A stretch of DNA of 64,000 bases from contig MNCI01003111.1 in NCBI GenBank assembly GCA_015680685.1, positions 373,065 to 437,064 on the forward strand. Reading direction: 5' to 3'. The position numbers and the translations under genes are program-made. This DNA comes from Gnetum montanum. Its lineage: Eukaryota; Streptophyta; Gnetopsida; Gnetales; Gnetaceae. Under the pieces are notes generated by a model that was given only the letters and a program-made list of their open reading frames with translations, was not told the origin of the DNA and made no database searches. Shown in pieces: positions 31,790-45,345 of the stretch (position 1 is the first letter of the stretch; every line of letters starts with the position of its first letter).

Positions 31790-34589
31790 ATGTGGTTCCT
31801 AGTGGTGGTGGCTCCTCCGTGGGCCACTTCCCCTTATCTTGTGCTCTAGGTTTTGGAAATGGATATCTCTAAAGGAACACCTAAAGCTTTTCTTCTTCAA
31901 TTTAGGGATCATGTGCCATTCATGCTGATGTTCCAATATTTGATGGTGTCGACACCTCCCATAGGCACATTAGTTATGAAAACACCTGATTGGTTTTAAC
32001 GTACCAAGCCGCAAACAATCATCATTCCTCCTCATAGCCTCTAGCTTTATCTCTACATTCTTGGTAATCCATGAGCCATCGAGCCAAATCTACCATGATA
32101 TCTTTTTATCCTTGGTAGCTGGTCTTGACCACCTCTAGCTCAAAATTTGCTACCTCTAATTTCAGCAATGTCTTTTTATCTTCCAAAAATTCTGCTTCAT
32201 ACTTGGCGTAGGTGGCTAGTACCTACTTCTTCAATTCTATCCTCAAGCATCCTACTATTAACATGGCCAAGTTGGCATACTGCAGGTTTGTCAACTCCAT
32301 GTACTTGGTGAGATCCTAGATCTGCAAGTCTTGGCTTTTTAGTTCTGCTTGGTGGGAAAAGGCATAAAGATCCCATATGACCTTCCAGTCAGTGTTCTAA
32401 GCACTAAAAGTGTTGATATGGGTCTTGGCCATATGTATTTCTTTCTCGATGATCTACTTGTACATCCCCACCTGATCTATGAAATGTTCCTTCGATTGCT
32501 TGTGTCACTTAGCCTCATTCTACAATGTGCTTATCTCAATAGCTATCTTCTGACAAATCATGCATACCTCCTCCATTGAGAGGGTTTTGTTTTCTCTAGC
32601 TAAGTGATTCATGTCTTGGTTGACCCTTATTAATTATTCTCTCATTTGCTAAAAATTCTCCTCAAGACCATTATTCTATTTTTCTATTGTGGTCAATTGA
32701 ATATTTTTAGCAGCAAGGTGTTTATTTTCTTCTTGTAAGGCCTTGAGTGCTTTGGCATGTGTGTCCATCTAAGCTTGTGCCTTTGAAGCATTCTAATCAA
32801 CCTTCTCTTTTTCCTCTACCACCCTTTTATTTTCTTCTAACAATTTGTTTAGTTACTTTATCTAAAATGACTCTAACTGGTCAACTAGGATAAATTGGGA
32901 CAGATCCCTCTATGCAGCTTGTAAGGCAATGAACTTCTCTTGGAGTCTTTTCAACTCATCATTTGCATGTTCGGCCCTAACCTCTACCATGATCAACTGT
33001 CCTTTTGTTAAGATGAGGCCTACTTTGGTTGCTGTGACATCTTGAGGAATGTCAAACAAGGATGTCATCACTTGTCCTATTTGTAGCAACTAATCCAAAA
33101 CATCCTCATGATCTACAAGAGTCATCAAGGGAATGGCCAAGGTTTGAGCATTGCGTGCTCTTATGAAATCTATCGATGGCACAACAGGGATATTAAATGA
33201 TTCTTTGATGTGGTCTGTAACCACTTCTACTACTCCTACTACATCTTGGTATTGCATAAGCACTACTATGGCACCTTCACAAGTTTCTAATTGCACTTGA
33301 AAAGATGTAACGTTTCTAGAGATTGTCTGTGACCAATGTGATTCCCCTCCTCTTGTTTAAATAGAAATCTCACCTTATGGATCATTACTTAAGACCATGG
33401 GCTATATGGCATCATCAATAACCTTCAAGAGGTTAGCCTCATTAGGGCTTCTCTAACTGACCAATTTTGCGATGGCCCTACGATGGCTCATCTATGATCG
33501 ATAGTCTTGTGATAGTGGTGGCGTTTGGTCTTACTAGCCTGTGGGTTGTGTGCTAGGCCCTACTTCTTATTGTTGATTGGGCCTTGTGTCTGGAAGTTGG
33601 CTTGGCCCAGTTGTTTGAGGTGTAGTGGGCCCAACAGTTTGCTCTTGCTCAGGCTCCAGTGCCTCACCAACATCTTTCCTTAGTGCTGGAGGCTTTAGTA
33701 ATTCGACAAATGAGATATTTTTAGCCTTTCTAGGGATGTCATTGGTGTACCTCAGAATTCTATCATGCCAACACAACTTCCTAATTAGGTAGGAAAAAGG
33801 CAATGCAAACTTTCCTGTCTTATGTTCTTCAAACTGCCTTAATATTTCTATGAGATATAGATGGGGTAGGTTAGCATCAACCTTGCCCATTAGGATTGCA
33901 CTTCCTTTGGTTGCATAGGTAAAAATTCTATTTAATCCTTTTTTTCGGAAGAGGTGATAGGTGCTAATTTTGAAATAGATTCTCTCTTCATGTGTGAGTT
34001 TCCCATATGTTTTATCCTCCTTATGATACGTCCTTTTTAACCATATTTTCCATGAATCAGCATTAGAGTGAGTGGACAAGTGAGTAACCTTGGGCCCTGT
34101 ATTTGGAAGGTTTAGAACTTCCAAAATAGCTTTGGTAGAGAAATCAACTGAAATCCCACCAATATTAGCAATGGTGGCTTCTTCCTTATTATGCCAAAAT
34201 TGGTATGTCTCCCTCAAATACCATTTGTCACTCTCTAAGAGAACAAGCCACAGTGAAGACCCTTTGAGTTGATCTCTGACTAACTCAAGGGAAAATTTGG
34301 AAAAGGTTCCAAAGTTGAGTTCTACAATCACTGCAACTAATGTGGACCTTTCCCGAATTTCCTAAACACATTCTAAAGACAATGTGAGATGTTATCCCTA
34401 TTCAGGTGCCTCACCTTCTCCACCTTTTGCATGCCCAGATTGTATAGTAATAAGGGGTTCTTGATGAATTCTAAATGATTGTGCCTCCTACTCTACATGT
34501 TCTATGGGAGGCACCTAACCTCTACCTCTCCTTAGTCGTTTGGATGTAGCCTAAGAGGGTCCTTCTTATTGTCCTCATTTAGGGGCCAT
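31790..34589 (-). pseudogene. Accessory gene of element B, coding exon, including a 254-residue open stretch
   Basis: The start at 34589 reads MAPK and then a stop, so the N-terminus is broken. The stretch 34331-33567 stays open for 254 codons. It contains GISVDFSTKAILEVLNLPNT (beta-turn-helix typical of Transposase_32-like plant proteins), KVDANLPHLYLIEILRQFEE, an 'FALPFSYLIRKLC' motif, and a Pro/Gln-rich linker with VGPTTPQTTGPSQLPD. Downstream (33300-32050) the translation is a long heptad-rich coiled coil with occasional stops, colinear with element A. Intact length would be about 850-900 residues. Such genes are called additional ORFs in Athila/Tat elements; the role is unknown. Confidence 0.6.
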
Positions 34590-34840
34590 CTGTAATCACA
34601 CCAAGATCAACTTTTAGTAAGGTCATTTAACAAAATTTAATTATCTTATACCTTACCCATTACCTTTAGTTCAATTCTTTCTTAGTGTGATTCAGAGTTA
34701 GAAAGTTTTAAGAAAATCACCCTAAGATTTTTAATGTTAGGCCCAATTTGATAAAGTGACTCGAAAAATAATTTCCATGGTTTGGATGAAGGAAGATATT
34801 TGTTTGGCATAAGTTCTTATCATTTTTTAAGATCACTTAC
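34590..34840 (-). promoter_or_regulatory. Intron of the element B accessory gene
   Basis: Donor AGGG|GTAAGT at 34841/34840, branch CTTACTAAAAG at about 34620-34610, acceptor GTGATTACAG ending at 34590 with ATG next. All three signals align with element A. Confidence 0.65.
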
Positions 34841-35103
34841 CCCTATGATATCCTTCAAGTAACAACATATTTCAAAAAAAACTATGCACAACTTGGAGCA
34901 CACCCTTCCCCCACAACTAAGTTAAACACTTTGAGTTTAAGTAAGTTTGATTGAAAAGAGAATTGGAGCATTAATAAGCAAGATATTGATGTTTAAATGA
35001 TAGGTGCACTAGCTAGAAAATTCATGGAAGAAAATTGCAACAACTTCCCTCACATGAATAGTGGAAAATGATGTTGATGCATGCAGGGGATCCATATATA
35101 TAG

Positions 35104-35200
35104 ATTTTATAGACATGATATTGCGTATGCGCTAGTGCGAACCCCATATTGGGTACTTGATATCATGTCCCTTCCAGAATGGGGTACTTGAAAAAATTGA
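35104..35200 (-). promoter_or_regulatory. Internal promoter of the element B accessory gene
   Basis: Minus strand CTATAAAAT at 35112-35104. Upstream are GATATTGCGTATGCG (35117-35131), CCATATTGGG and TTGATATCATG (about 35157-35167). Element B's own LTR has the matching set (GATATCGCATACCC, CCAATATC) at 39716-39752. Confidence 0.55.
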
Positions 35201-36650
35201 TAAATTTTTAAATTTCCAAGGCCAAAAATGAAGGATTTAAGGTAAATTTGAAATATCTAAGGTAATGTTAAATAGACATCAAGGCACATAAAGTTTAATG
35301 AAGTGTAATTATATAATGAAGTTGTTGAAGAGGGTGTGGAAAAACGACATGTAGTGATGCACAAAAACATCCAAGTTGAAATGATGATAAAGAAAAGAAT
35401 AAATTTAGCAATGTAGTACTCGGAGGATATAAGATGATGTGGTGATGTGCAATGAGTGCAAATTACAAAAGTTACACAAGTGGGTCCTCCCCAAATTAGG
35501 TTTCTACCTATCATGCCCTTATGTAACCAGACCTTAAAATGTCTGTAGGCACTAGAAGGGTTGAATGCAATCTACACCAATGAAACAAAACACACATATG
35601 TTAAATACCACTGTGATGAGGTGTGAATTCTATGCCATACAAGACACAAGTTAGAAATACTTGGACAGTGGGATGAAACAAATCATCGAAGTGATTGCCA
35701 AAATTGGGACATGAGGTCACTTACCCTAGGCACAATCAATCTTGATTGTAGGATGTGATTAATGTACCATTAGCCTTTCACTCCAAAATCAAAATCAAGT
35801 TCATGCCTCTAATCATTGACATCGCATTATTTCATCCAATGATGAACAACCATAAGAGCATCATGATAGCAAGGTGTACAATCACTTGGTGTTTTTTCTA
35901 AGGGAGAAGTGATTTGGAATTCCTTTGCGGCATATTCTTCTTGATCTTTTCTTTGTTGTTTTTCCTCTTTCTTTTCTTTTTTTTCTCGTCTGGCCACTTT
36001 GGCACTTTATCATTTCCAATGGTGATCTAAAGAAGCCACCAACCTTTAGGCATGGTTGCATGTCTTTCCAATGGAACCCTTAAGAACAACATTGAGTTTC
36101 TTTAGTGAGTGCCTTTATTACTCTTACTCCCATTTTTCATTAGATCTACAAGGACTTTGGTACAACCAAGCTACATGATAGCACATACAGATGTCACCAA
36201 AGAGAATCCACAAGTCCCCTTGACATCACACCTTGGCCATTCCCTCTTAGTCCATCATTTTTCACTCTGAGCATAATGAGTACAAAGTTGATTTTTTAAG
36301 TTTTAATGATGACAAGAATATCATCGTACCTAGAGTAGAACCTCTTATTGATAAAATGGGTGGGTGGATGTTGTGGGTCCATTTTCCAAATAATTAGTCA
36401 CTTGTGACTTAATAGCATAGGACAACACCTTAACCAACAAGTCACATGAGTATGTTATTTACCTATGAGATTACCCTCAAAAAGATAAAATGACAAATTA
36501 AAAGATGAAAAATTAGAGAATAAAAATTGGAAAATAAACAAAAATTGTAAAACTAAAGAAAAGAAAAAACATTTACTAATTCTGCTTATTAGAATGAGGG
36601 ATATTCCCCATGACTAAACCTTTGAGCATGGCTATAATTAATAAATAAAA
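35201..36650 (-). other. Noncoding region between gag and the accessory gene, element B
   Basis: Colinear with 24000-25480. No supported gene. Hairpin at 35472-35526. Confidence 0.55.
35472..35526 (-). ncRNA. Conserved RNA hairpin, element B copy
   Basis: Arms TTACACAAG-t-GGG and CCCTTATGTAA pair with one mismatch. Inner stem TAGGT/ACCTA (about 35497-35511) pairs around a short loop. Confidence 0.55.
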
Positions 36651-36689
36651 AATTTGGATCTATGCATGTTGGAAACATTGGTGTTTGGT

Positions 36690-38800
36690 CATATCCAAAC
36701 TACTAGGTATCTTTTGATGTGGTGACAAGGATGTACCCAAATTGGGGTTCACACAATTGATTGAAGTAGGCATAGTGGGGTAGATGATAAGATGTGGTCG
36801 TGTGATAAGGAGCTAACCCACTATGGCACCTGTGATCATAAGATGGTATGCAAGGATCCATGTGTCCCTTCATATGGTCATATTCATTAGGCCACATGGT
36901 TGTTGGAGTGTTAATTGGTGGCTCGGATAAGGTAACAGGGTACATGAAGTTCAAGGAGGAAGATGCATCACAGTGCTAGGCTTGCGTTGAGTTGAAGAAT
37001 CTAGTGGTTTTAGAACCATGTTTTCTCTTTATATAGTCATGCCTAAAGAAAGGACATTTTCAATGTTGTGGAGGGCCTTCACTACTATTGACCATAGCAG
37101 CACAAGTAATGTTCATGGTTGGTGCTATGATGCAAAACTTTCTGGCACAACTAGTGGTAATGTAGAAGGAGGTGAAGGATGAGAATATTGAGGGCAAGGA
37201 GGAGCATAAGGAACATGAGGTGGTGATCCCCTGGGAGAGGACATGGGTTGATAGTACTCAGGAGAATGATAACAATGAGGTGAAATAGAGGATGTTAACC
37301 CAGTTGGAGAAACAAGGTGTTGAACATAATAAGCACTTAGTGTCAAGGTATATGAAGGGTGTGGTTTGTTTGGTGGTGGCCTCCCCCATGACTAGGGATT
37401 TCACCACTGCAGTTGGACATGGTACTTCTATATAAAATCTAAATGTAACATTCCTCCCCAATGCTCATGTAAATGTGACAATACTAGGCATTGACTTTTG
37501 GTGTGATTGTATAGACAAACATTACATTGATACTTATGATTTGTAGTTGAGTTCCTATCCTCATTTTCTTAAACCCTTCTTTCTAATTGTCAAATGGTGT
37601 TATGTCCTATTTCTAATTTTGGCATCCTCTACTTGTTTTGGTTGTTAGAGTGATCTTGCATGATTCTATTTCTAATAATGCTTACATATTCTCCACATTT
37701 TTCATGTACCCATTCCATCATTTTACTGATCTTTACCTCAATCTCATCTAGTGATCTTAATATTGGCAAAGATGAAGATGATTCCACCTCCTTGAGGTTA
37801 TTTGATTTCTCCTCTTCATGGACCTTTGTTATTTTAATATTTTTTTCCTATTGAGATCTTTCAACATTCTCCCATTTGGCTATTTCTCCTTCTTCTTTGC
37901 TACCCACTTCATAAGATCTTGGAATTGGTGGGTTCGTAGTTCATATAGATGACTTGGGGCATACATCCATAGGGTCTCCCTTGTTTCATTATGGAGCCCA
38001 TCCATGATGTGATACATTAGCCTTTCCTTGGAGAACTCATGGCCTAGGTAGTTATTTAAAAGCAAGTAATATCTTTCTGAGGCCATGTCCAAGGGTTCCT
38101 GTTGCCCTTATTTCCACTCTTGGATTTGTCTCCTCAAGGCTGACACTCTTGCACAAGTTTGATATCTTTCATTGAAAAGTTCTACCATTGTTGGCCAACA
38201 GCGAATTAATTTTGGTTTTAAAGACCTAAACCATACTTTTGCTTAGCTAATGAGTATCATAGGAAAGAGCTTAAGTCTTTGCCACCCATTATCAATGTTG
38301 TTCCATGCATAGGAATCATAGAAGGCTTGTAAATGATGTTTCTAATCTAAATCCTAACCTCCTACAAACTTGGGAAAGTTATTTAAATCAAGCTTGGGTA
38401 GACGACTTTCCTTACAATTCCTATGGGATATTTGAATAGCCTCGTGTATATGCATTAGCCTCTTAGAGGCCAATAGGGATTCATCATCACTAAGTAGGTT
38501 GTGAGTTTATGAGTTGGAACAATATTATCTTTGTTCATGTTGGTGTTCCTAACTTTGCTCATGGGTTTGACTTTTATTTCTACATTGACCCCTTGAGAGA
38601 TGGTCATCTATGTCATGACCTGACATTGAAGGAGTAGAGGAAGAGAAAGAACCAAAAGACTCGTCATGGCTTTTGTAAGTCTTCCAATCATCCCCAAATA
38701 GACTTTTGTTAGCCATGGAAAAGGTCCTAGGCCTTATGGGCCCCCTTGTTCCATGGGATGTCCCCTCCTCGGTAAAGATATCTAAGTGGAATGACAAGAG
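36690..38800 (-). pseudogene. gag of element B, broken
   Basis: Colinear with gag of element A. An N-terminal acidic/Ser segment (38797-38549), a Retrotrans_gag segment (38400-37880) including FNERYQTCARVSALRRQIQ and a YHIMDGLHNETRETL motif, a decayed knuckle near 37500, then a Pro/Tyr/Ser-rich tail (37346-36703). Several stops. Confidence 0.6.
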
Positions 38801-38936
38801 TCCTTGAGTATCATTGGGGTATTCATGAACATATGAGATTTCTTTCTGAAAGATATATCATGAATACTTCGTTACAATCATCTTGTATGATATAACTAAT
38901 CTAGATAACTAATACCGTCCTCGGTAAGGCCGCCAA

Positions 38937-39787
38937 TGATGAGCAGCGAGGTACCCCTACACTCAACCATACGAATAGAAGTGTGTGCACACGATCTAGT
39001 TGAACTCTGCAAATGGACTAGTTGTGGCACCTAAATAGTTACACGTTGATCGTAGTTCACTGTCTTCCCACTTGGACTAGTAATTGCTTTGTCACATATG
39101 GTTTAGTCCAGTGTGAGGTGTATGATGTGATTTCTAACACTAGGCCACTCCTAAAGACACTGAAAAATAATCTTGATTTAAGCTAATAAGAAATAGGAAA
39201 AAAAATCTACACTAGCCTAAGTGTGATGAGCATCCATCCTTAATCATCTGCATGCATCTTGGACCTTGTGTACTACTTTTGGGATTATCAAGCCCATATT
39301 ACTTGAGCACTACTAGATACACTACTAGGTTACCAAGTAGTTACACTTAAATGTTCATGATTAAGACGTACTTATTCTACATTAACAATAGGAATAATAA
39401 ATAACAATAAAGAAATCTTAACGAAGAAAATAATAAATAATAATTAACAATTAAAAAATTAAATCTAAGTTAATTTCATAATGATGGAGTAATCTCGATC
39501 TTTATTATTGACTGTGTGCATGTCCAAGTACGTCACACTCAAATAAAGGTGGCATACAATTACAATTATCACACTGCGGGCATGTACTTGGGAAAGAACT
39601 GAAAACTAACAAAAAGACTCTACCCAAATACTTACCAACTAACTCCCTTCCTGTGTGTTGAGTACTATATTTATAAGCCAACACGAGAATCATGATATCG
39701 TGTATTCGATATCGTTATCCAGGTTGCGATATCGCATACCCAATATCAAGGATCCAATATCGGGGCCTAGCAAATCATGATTCATCA
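38937..39787 (-). repeat. 5' LTR of element B
   Basis: TGATGAGCAGCGAGGTACCC...GATTCATCA, 851 bases. The primer site beside it is decayed (minus strand TTGGCGGCCTTACCGAGGAC). TATA on the minus strand at 39675-39668, with motifs GATATCG and CAATATC upstream at 39690-39755. Confidence 0.8.
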
Positions 39788-42330
39788 CTATGTATGTTGT
39801 ACATCATTTTGTTGGCAAACCTAGCACATTACCAAATCATTTAGTAGAAATTTTCACCCAATTAATTTTTCCCTTACAAAAACCAAAACAATTAATTTAA
39901 CCCTCCATATAAGTGAGCAACCTATTTACAAAATTTTGTTATACAAATTGTGTAGTAGTGGAAGATGTACATCAATGATAGTTTCTACGTCTACCCATTT
40001 TGTACAATAGTCAATAGCAACTATTATGCACACCTTTTCATTTGACATGGATGTGATGGAACCCATGAAGTCTACGCCCCAAATATCAAAGGGTTCTAGT
40101 GGTTGGATCTACTACTGAAGTTTCTCCATTCAAGTTGTCATCCCACCATCTTGTTGATAGCTTTCACAAGAGTAGATGAATTGTTGGGCATCCTTGAAGA
40201 TCGTTGGCCAATAGTACCTTGCCATCAAGATTTTAATGATCATATGTCTTCCTACATAGTGGCCCCCATAAGGACCCTCATGAACGTCTTGGAGAACACA
40301 CAATTGATCAGCATTAGGAACAAACCAATAAATTAGGCCATCATCACACACCTTGTAAAGGTGTCCATTAATCTCCATGAAGAATTTAGCCTTATGAAGA
40401 AATTGTTGTTTCTTCCAATGGTCTAACTCTTATGGCATCTCTTGAGTAAGAAGATAAGTAAAGATGTCATCATACCATTTTAGTTCAATAGGCACTTATT
40501 CATTTATGGCACTAGCAAAGAGACGTTCATTAGGACATTGATCATAGAGTGGAATTTCATCCCCTTTATTATTCCATCATAACTAAGACAAGTGATTAGT
40601 GACCACATTCTTAGTCCCCTTTCAATCTACCATTGTAAGATTGAACTCCTACAAGATCACCAATTACTGTATGACATGGGGGCTCACTGTTGGTTTATTC
40701 ATTAAGAAGAGAATGGCATTGTGGTCAGTGTGCACAAACACCTTATATCCAAGTACATAGTGCCTGAAATTCTCTAAAGAATACACCACGACCATTAGCC
40801 CTTTCTCTATTGTGATGTAATTAAGCTGTGCACCCACAATGCTTTATCTTGTGTAGTGGATGTAATATGGACGTTTCTTATCATACAACTATGTAAGAAA
40901 AGCTCCCAAGGCATAGTTTGACACATCTATCATGATATGAAATGAACGGGACTAATCAAGTGCTAGAAGAATTGGAGTCTCCACAAGCTTCTCCTTAAGC
41001 TGCTAGATGCCTTTTTACATTCCTTGGTCCATATGAACAAAGCATCTTTCTTTGTGAGCTCAACCAATGATTTTTTGATCTTAGAAACATTTTCTATGAA
41101 TCATCAATAATAACCAATATGCCCAAGGAATGACCAGACATCTTTAAAAATTTCTAGTTGGCAGGTTATTTCTTGGATGACTCAAATCTTATTAGGGTCC
41201 ACCTCAATCCCTATTGAGAAATTTTGTACCCCCAACACAATGCACTCCTAGAGCATAAGATGGCTCTTCTAAAAATTTAGTTGAAGGTTAGTCTCCACAC
41301 ATCTTTTAAGCACTTGCTCAAGGTGCTCTAATGCTTGCTCAAATGTAGCACCATAGGTGGAGAAGTCATCCATGAAGACTTCCACCTCGCTACTAATCTT
41401 CTAGTGAAAAATACTCAGGACAAGATGTTGGAAAGTTGTAGGGACATTGCATAGACCAAATGGCATCTTTCAATATGCAAAAGTCCCCCAAGGTCTTATG
41501 AACGTAGTTTTGTCTTAATCCTTTGGCATGATCTAAATTTGGTTATAGCCAATATAATCATCTAGAAAGCTATAATAGCAATGCCTAGAAATGGTGTCCA
41601 ACACCTAGTTCACAAATGGCAATGGAAAATGATCTTTGAACATCGCCATCTTCAACAGCCTAAAATCAATACAAACTTGCCACTTAGCATCTTTCTTTAA
41701 CACAATTAGAAGTGTGATAATCCACTCACTATCTACAATTGGATAGATGAACCCCACCTTGAGGAGTTGTTCAATTTTCTCTTTGACAATCTGCTTCAAT
41801 TTGGGATTCAACCATCGCTATGGCTACCTCTTTAGCTTCATGGCTAGATCAGTATAGATACAATGCTAGCATATCCTAGGATCAATTCCTATGATTTTAG
41901 GATATGACCAAGTAAAGGTTTTTGGCCACTTTTTGACCACCTTCAACAACATCATTTTCTACTCAAGAGCAAGGTGAACATTGATTATCACTAGCTTGCC
42001 ATTTTTCAGAATTGCATATTCCATGTTGGTAGGTATATTTTTCAACTCTAAGGGCTCTTGTTTAAAATTGTTAGGAATTTCCAACTCTTTCCAATTGGTA
42101 TCATCAAGTTCATCATCAAAGATTTGGTAATGAACTTGCTCCAGTTCATCCATGCTTTCAACATAGGTACAAGTTAATCTCTCAGTAGGTTCCATGCAAA
42201 GTGTGCTACTCTTAGAATCAGCTATCAGCCACTAGGTGCCCTCTTGTTTTGTGACTACTTCATACAAGAAATTTTGAATTTCAAATTCATCTACACACTA
42301 TCTACATGTTTTGATTGATGTGCTTTTAAT
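39788..42330 (-). pseudogene. pol of element C2: reverse transcriptase, RNase H, integrase (truncated)
   Basis: Sense order on the minus strand. RT starts near 41811 with PKLKQIVKEKIEQLLKVGF and a KDHFPLPF motif typical of OTA Ty3/gypsy. The catalytic box reads VFMDDF near 41375, with both Asp present. RNase H follows (about 40950-40650), then the integrase zinc-binding region (40378-40130) with GGHYVGRH and SCESY, where the second Cys of the expected C-x2-C is Tyr. The integrase core opens with IDYCTKWVD near 39985-40020, first catalytic Asp present, and is cut off by element B at 39787. Many stops, so not functional. Confidence 0.7.
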
Positions 42331-42387
42331 ATAGTAGAGTTTCTACACACAATTTCACCTTGTATCATTGTACATAATGCATGAAAC

Positions 42388-42900
42388 TCACATTTTCTCA
42401 ATCTTTCTAAATGCATTTTCCTTGGAAATATCTAGGAAAAGATATCTAATGTCCATTTGCACATTAATAGTTCTTAACCAAGCCCTACCCATAATGGATA
42501 AGAAGTTCCCCTTGTAATTGTTAACTTTGATTACCAAGAAATCAATAGGATACAACCACCCATAGATAGTGGTCACAATGTCCTCCACTAGCCTCAAAGG
42601 AACAATAATGGACTAATCTATCAATTCTAAATGAATTTTGCTCTTCTTGAGAGGAGGTAGGTTCAAAACATTATACATTTTATAAGAAATCATATTAACA
42701 CCAGAACCTGAATTGAGAAGAGCCTTACATGGCTCATTTTTAGTAATATGGAAGTAGATGAAAGGACTTCTAGGATCAACACCTTTTATAGGAAGGTTGT
42801 TAACCTTGATCTAATAAAATACAGTGTGGGTTAACATGACAATGTCGATCTTGGACAAAATTTGGTTTGAAGGGCTCTCAAAAGGAATGAATGCAGAAGA
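42388..42900 (-). pseudogene. Aspartic protease of element C2, broken
   Basis: Retropepsin-like on the minus strand: NSGSGVNMISYKMYNVL near 42730-42680 corresponds to the active-site loop with Asp replaced by Asn. The C-terminal flap end reads FLSIMGRAWLRTIN near 42510-42465, the equivalent of ILGRPWL. The 69-codon frame 42597-42388 is the best-preserved piece. Confidence 0.6.
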
Positions 42901-43029
42901 TGAAGGAGATAGAGGGAACCTAGCCAAATAAGTAAGTGAACCTTTTATAGGGCTATTAGTTCAAAAGAATGATCTTTTATAAGATTTCACTTCTAAACCA
43001 CTTGGCTAGGGAGCTGGTTGTAAGTTACC

Positions 43030-44760
43030 ATCCCTAGTAAAGCTACGCTATTGTGGCTGTGTAGGAATTTCACCCTGCATTGATAGAGTAGGCAATAATT
43101 GGATTGAGGGTGGAGAAACATGTGCTGAAGGATGAAAATGATCGTAGGAATATGGGGTTTCACCTGTAGGAGATAGAGAATGAGTTTTGTAGTACTCTAG
43201 AGGGTAGTAGTAATGCAAAAGAGATGCATGACTAGAAGAGTCATGTAAAGACATTACTTCCTAAACATAGTACCCAAATAGATCTAGCTACCTATAAGGG
43301 TACTACTACCTTGGTAGGGGCATCCCCCATGATTGTGGATTTTGCCACTGCTAATACTACTCATGTGGTTGTGGTGGAGCTTCACTTGGATAATAAGCCT
43401 ATTTTTGTTGGTGAAACTACCTTGGGTTGCCTTGAGGATAAGGCAACCTTTTAGGTGCTTACCTTCGTGTTAATCTAAGATCCAAAGTATACACCCTAGA
43501 TTCTTGTAAGTGTGAAATAATAGGGTAAAATCCATTAGGATGTTCATATTGGTAGACGCCACACCCACCATCATCATTTGATTCTAACTCCACAACTTCT
43601 TCTACTATCGCAACCTTTGCCCTTACCCCTTTGATAGGCATGTTTAGATGCTTTTCTTCTCGTGAGGTCACAATCACTACCTTGTTCTTTGGATTGTTCT
43701 AAAATTTTCAAAGTATTTTGTAATTTTTCATCCAAATATTTTGACATTTTGTCAACCTTAGTTGAAATTTTAGATACAAATTTTTTAATTGGCAAGGTTT
43801 TTTGCTACACCACATCATCAAGTGATGCCTCCCCACTCACTATCATAGAATCAAACCTCCCTTTCTCTAATGGAAGGATCATGGTTATACTCTTTAGCAC
43901 TTTCTCTTTTTCTCAACTCAACTTGTTCTTTTGCAGCTTACTTAATTAGCCTTTAAATCTGATTGACTCTTAGTTCTAACAGTCTCCTTTGGTCATAGAC
44001 CCCAAGAGTTCTCCTCATTTCAGATTGAAGCCCATCTATGATATGGCAAAGTTGCTCCTGTTAAGAATAATTATGGCTAGAACATTTGTGCAAAAGGAAA
44101 TAATACCTACCCATTAGTGCATCCAATGGTTTATGTATTCATTGTCACCAACCTTGTATTTACTTTCTCAAATTGAACACTCTGGAGTATGTTTGATATT
44201 TGTCATTGAATAGCTCAAGCATCGTACTCCATCTACAAATTGATTCTAATTCTGATGAGAGGTACCAAAATTTTGCTTCTTTTACAAGTGTTCTATGGAA
44301 TAGCTTAAGTTTTTGCTAATCATTTTCTATGTTTTGCAAAGTAAAGGCATCATGAAAGAATTGAAGATGGGTCTATGGATCTAAGTTGTATCCCCCCTCA
44401 AATCTGAAAATATTGTTCATATCCAACTTCTTAATTCTACTATCTTTCACATGCTTGAATGGAATTTTGATTCTACTATCTTTGAGTTGTCAGTAAAGAC
44501 TCATAATCATCATAATTTTGATTATTCCTCTAATTTCCTATACTACCCCTTTGATCCTAGTGAGGCCTATGATCATTATCTCGCTATTCACCTTCATCAC
44601 GATTTCATCCCCTGTGGTTTCAATTAGATTTGAAGGGGGAAGAATAAGATGCAGATGAAAAGGATAAAGAGGGAGAAGGATTGTCACCACCACAGTGTCT
44701 CACCTCTTTTCTACTTATCACAGCCATGATCATTAGGTTTATAGTCATCATGATGCTTGC
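43030..44760 (-). pseudogene. gag of element C2, broken
   Basis: Near-copy of C0 and C1 gag. The N-terminal His/Ser region lies at about 44760-44500, the Retrotrans_gag part at 44420-43980, a charged helix at 43795-43574 with KISTKVDKMSKYLDEKLQ, a knuckle remnant 'CGVYQYEHPNGF' near 43565-43530, and a Ser/Tyr/Pro tail with SLSPTGETPYSYDHFHP (43254-43048). Confidence 0.6.
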
Positions 44761-45345
44761 TCCAACCCCTACCTTAACTTCCACCTTTTGTCTAAACCTA
44801 GATTGTTGATAGTGGACTACAGATTTGGGTTCATGTCCTATTCACCAAAGTCAAGGGATGCAGATTCTTCATGTCAAGAACCCCCAAAGGAAGGATCCTC
44901 GTTATCATTTTGGTTTAGCAAGAATAATGGGTTGGTGAACAATTTTCCCTTCGTAGCTTCATGGAATTTCTCCTAGTAATAATCTCATTTGCATTATGTT
45001 TCCCCTTCAATATTGATTAGATTTGAAGGGGTAAAACAATGTTGCCCTCAATATCTCTCCACCATATTTGTTCATCCTAATCTAGGATGAACGTAAAATC
45101 AAGTACAAACTCATCTAGATGAGTGTACACCACTTTGAATTCTTGAGGCATTGATGGTTTTGATTCATCATACCTATAAGAAGAAGAAATTTTGGATTAA
45201 AGAAAAATTCAGTGTGCTTAAATTATGATTATTATTATTTTCAAATGATTTTGACCTTAGGTTTCATTTCAACAATCTTAAATAATATTCACTAAGTCTT
45301 AGATAGTGCACGTATCAAACTACAAGTCCTCAATAATAATGCCAA
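44761..45345 (-). other. 5' leader and decayed primer site of element C2
   Basis: Noncoding. Beside the LTR the minus strand reads TTGGCATTATTATTGAGGAC, a decayed relative of the TGGCGCC primer site. Confidence 0.55.

Larger units (their letters stand above)
31207..39787 (-). mobile_element. Element B: non-autonomous relative of element A
   Basis: 5' LTR 38937-39787, gag about 38800-36690, noncoding region with hairpin, internal promoter, intron and accessory gene 34589-31790, purine tract, truncated 3' LTR 31207-31598. It has no protease, RT or integrase, the same plan as element A, and is more decayed. On the right it abuts integrase sequence of element C2, on the left a LINE fragment. Confidence 0.75.
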
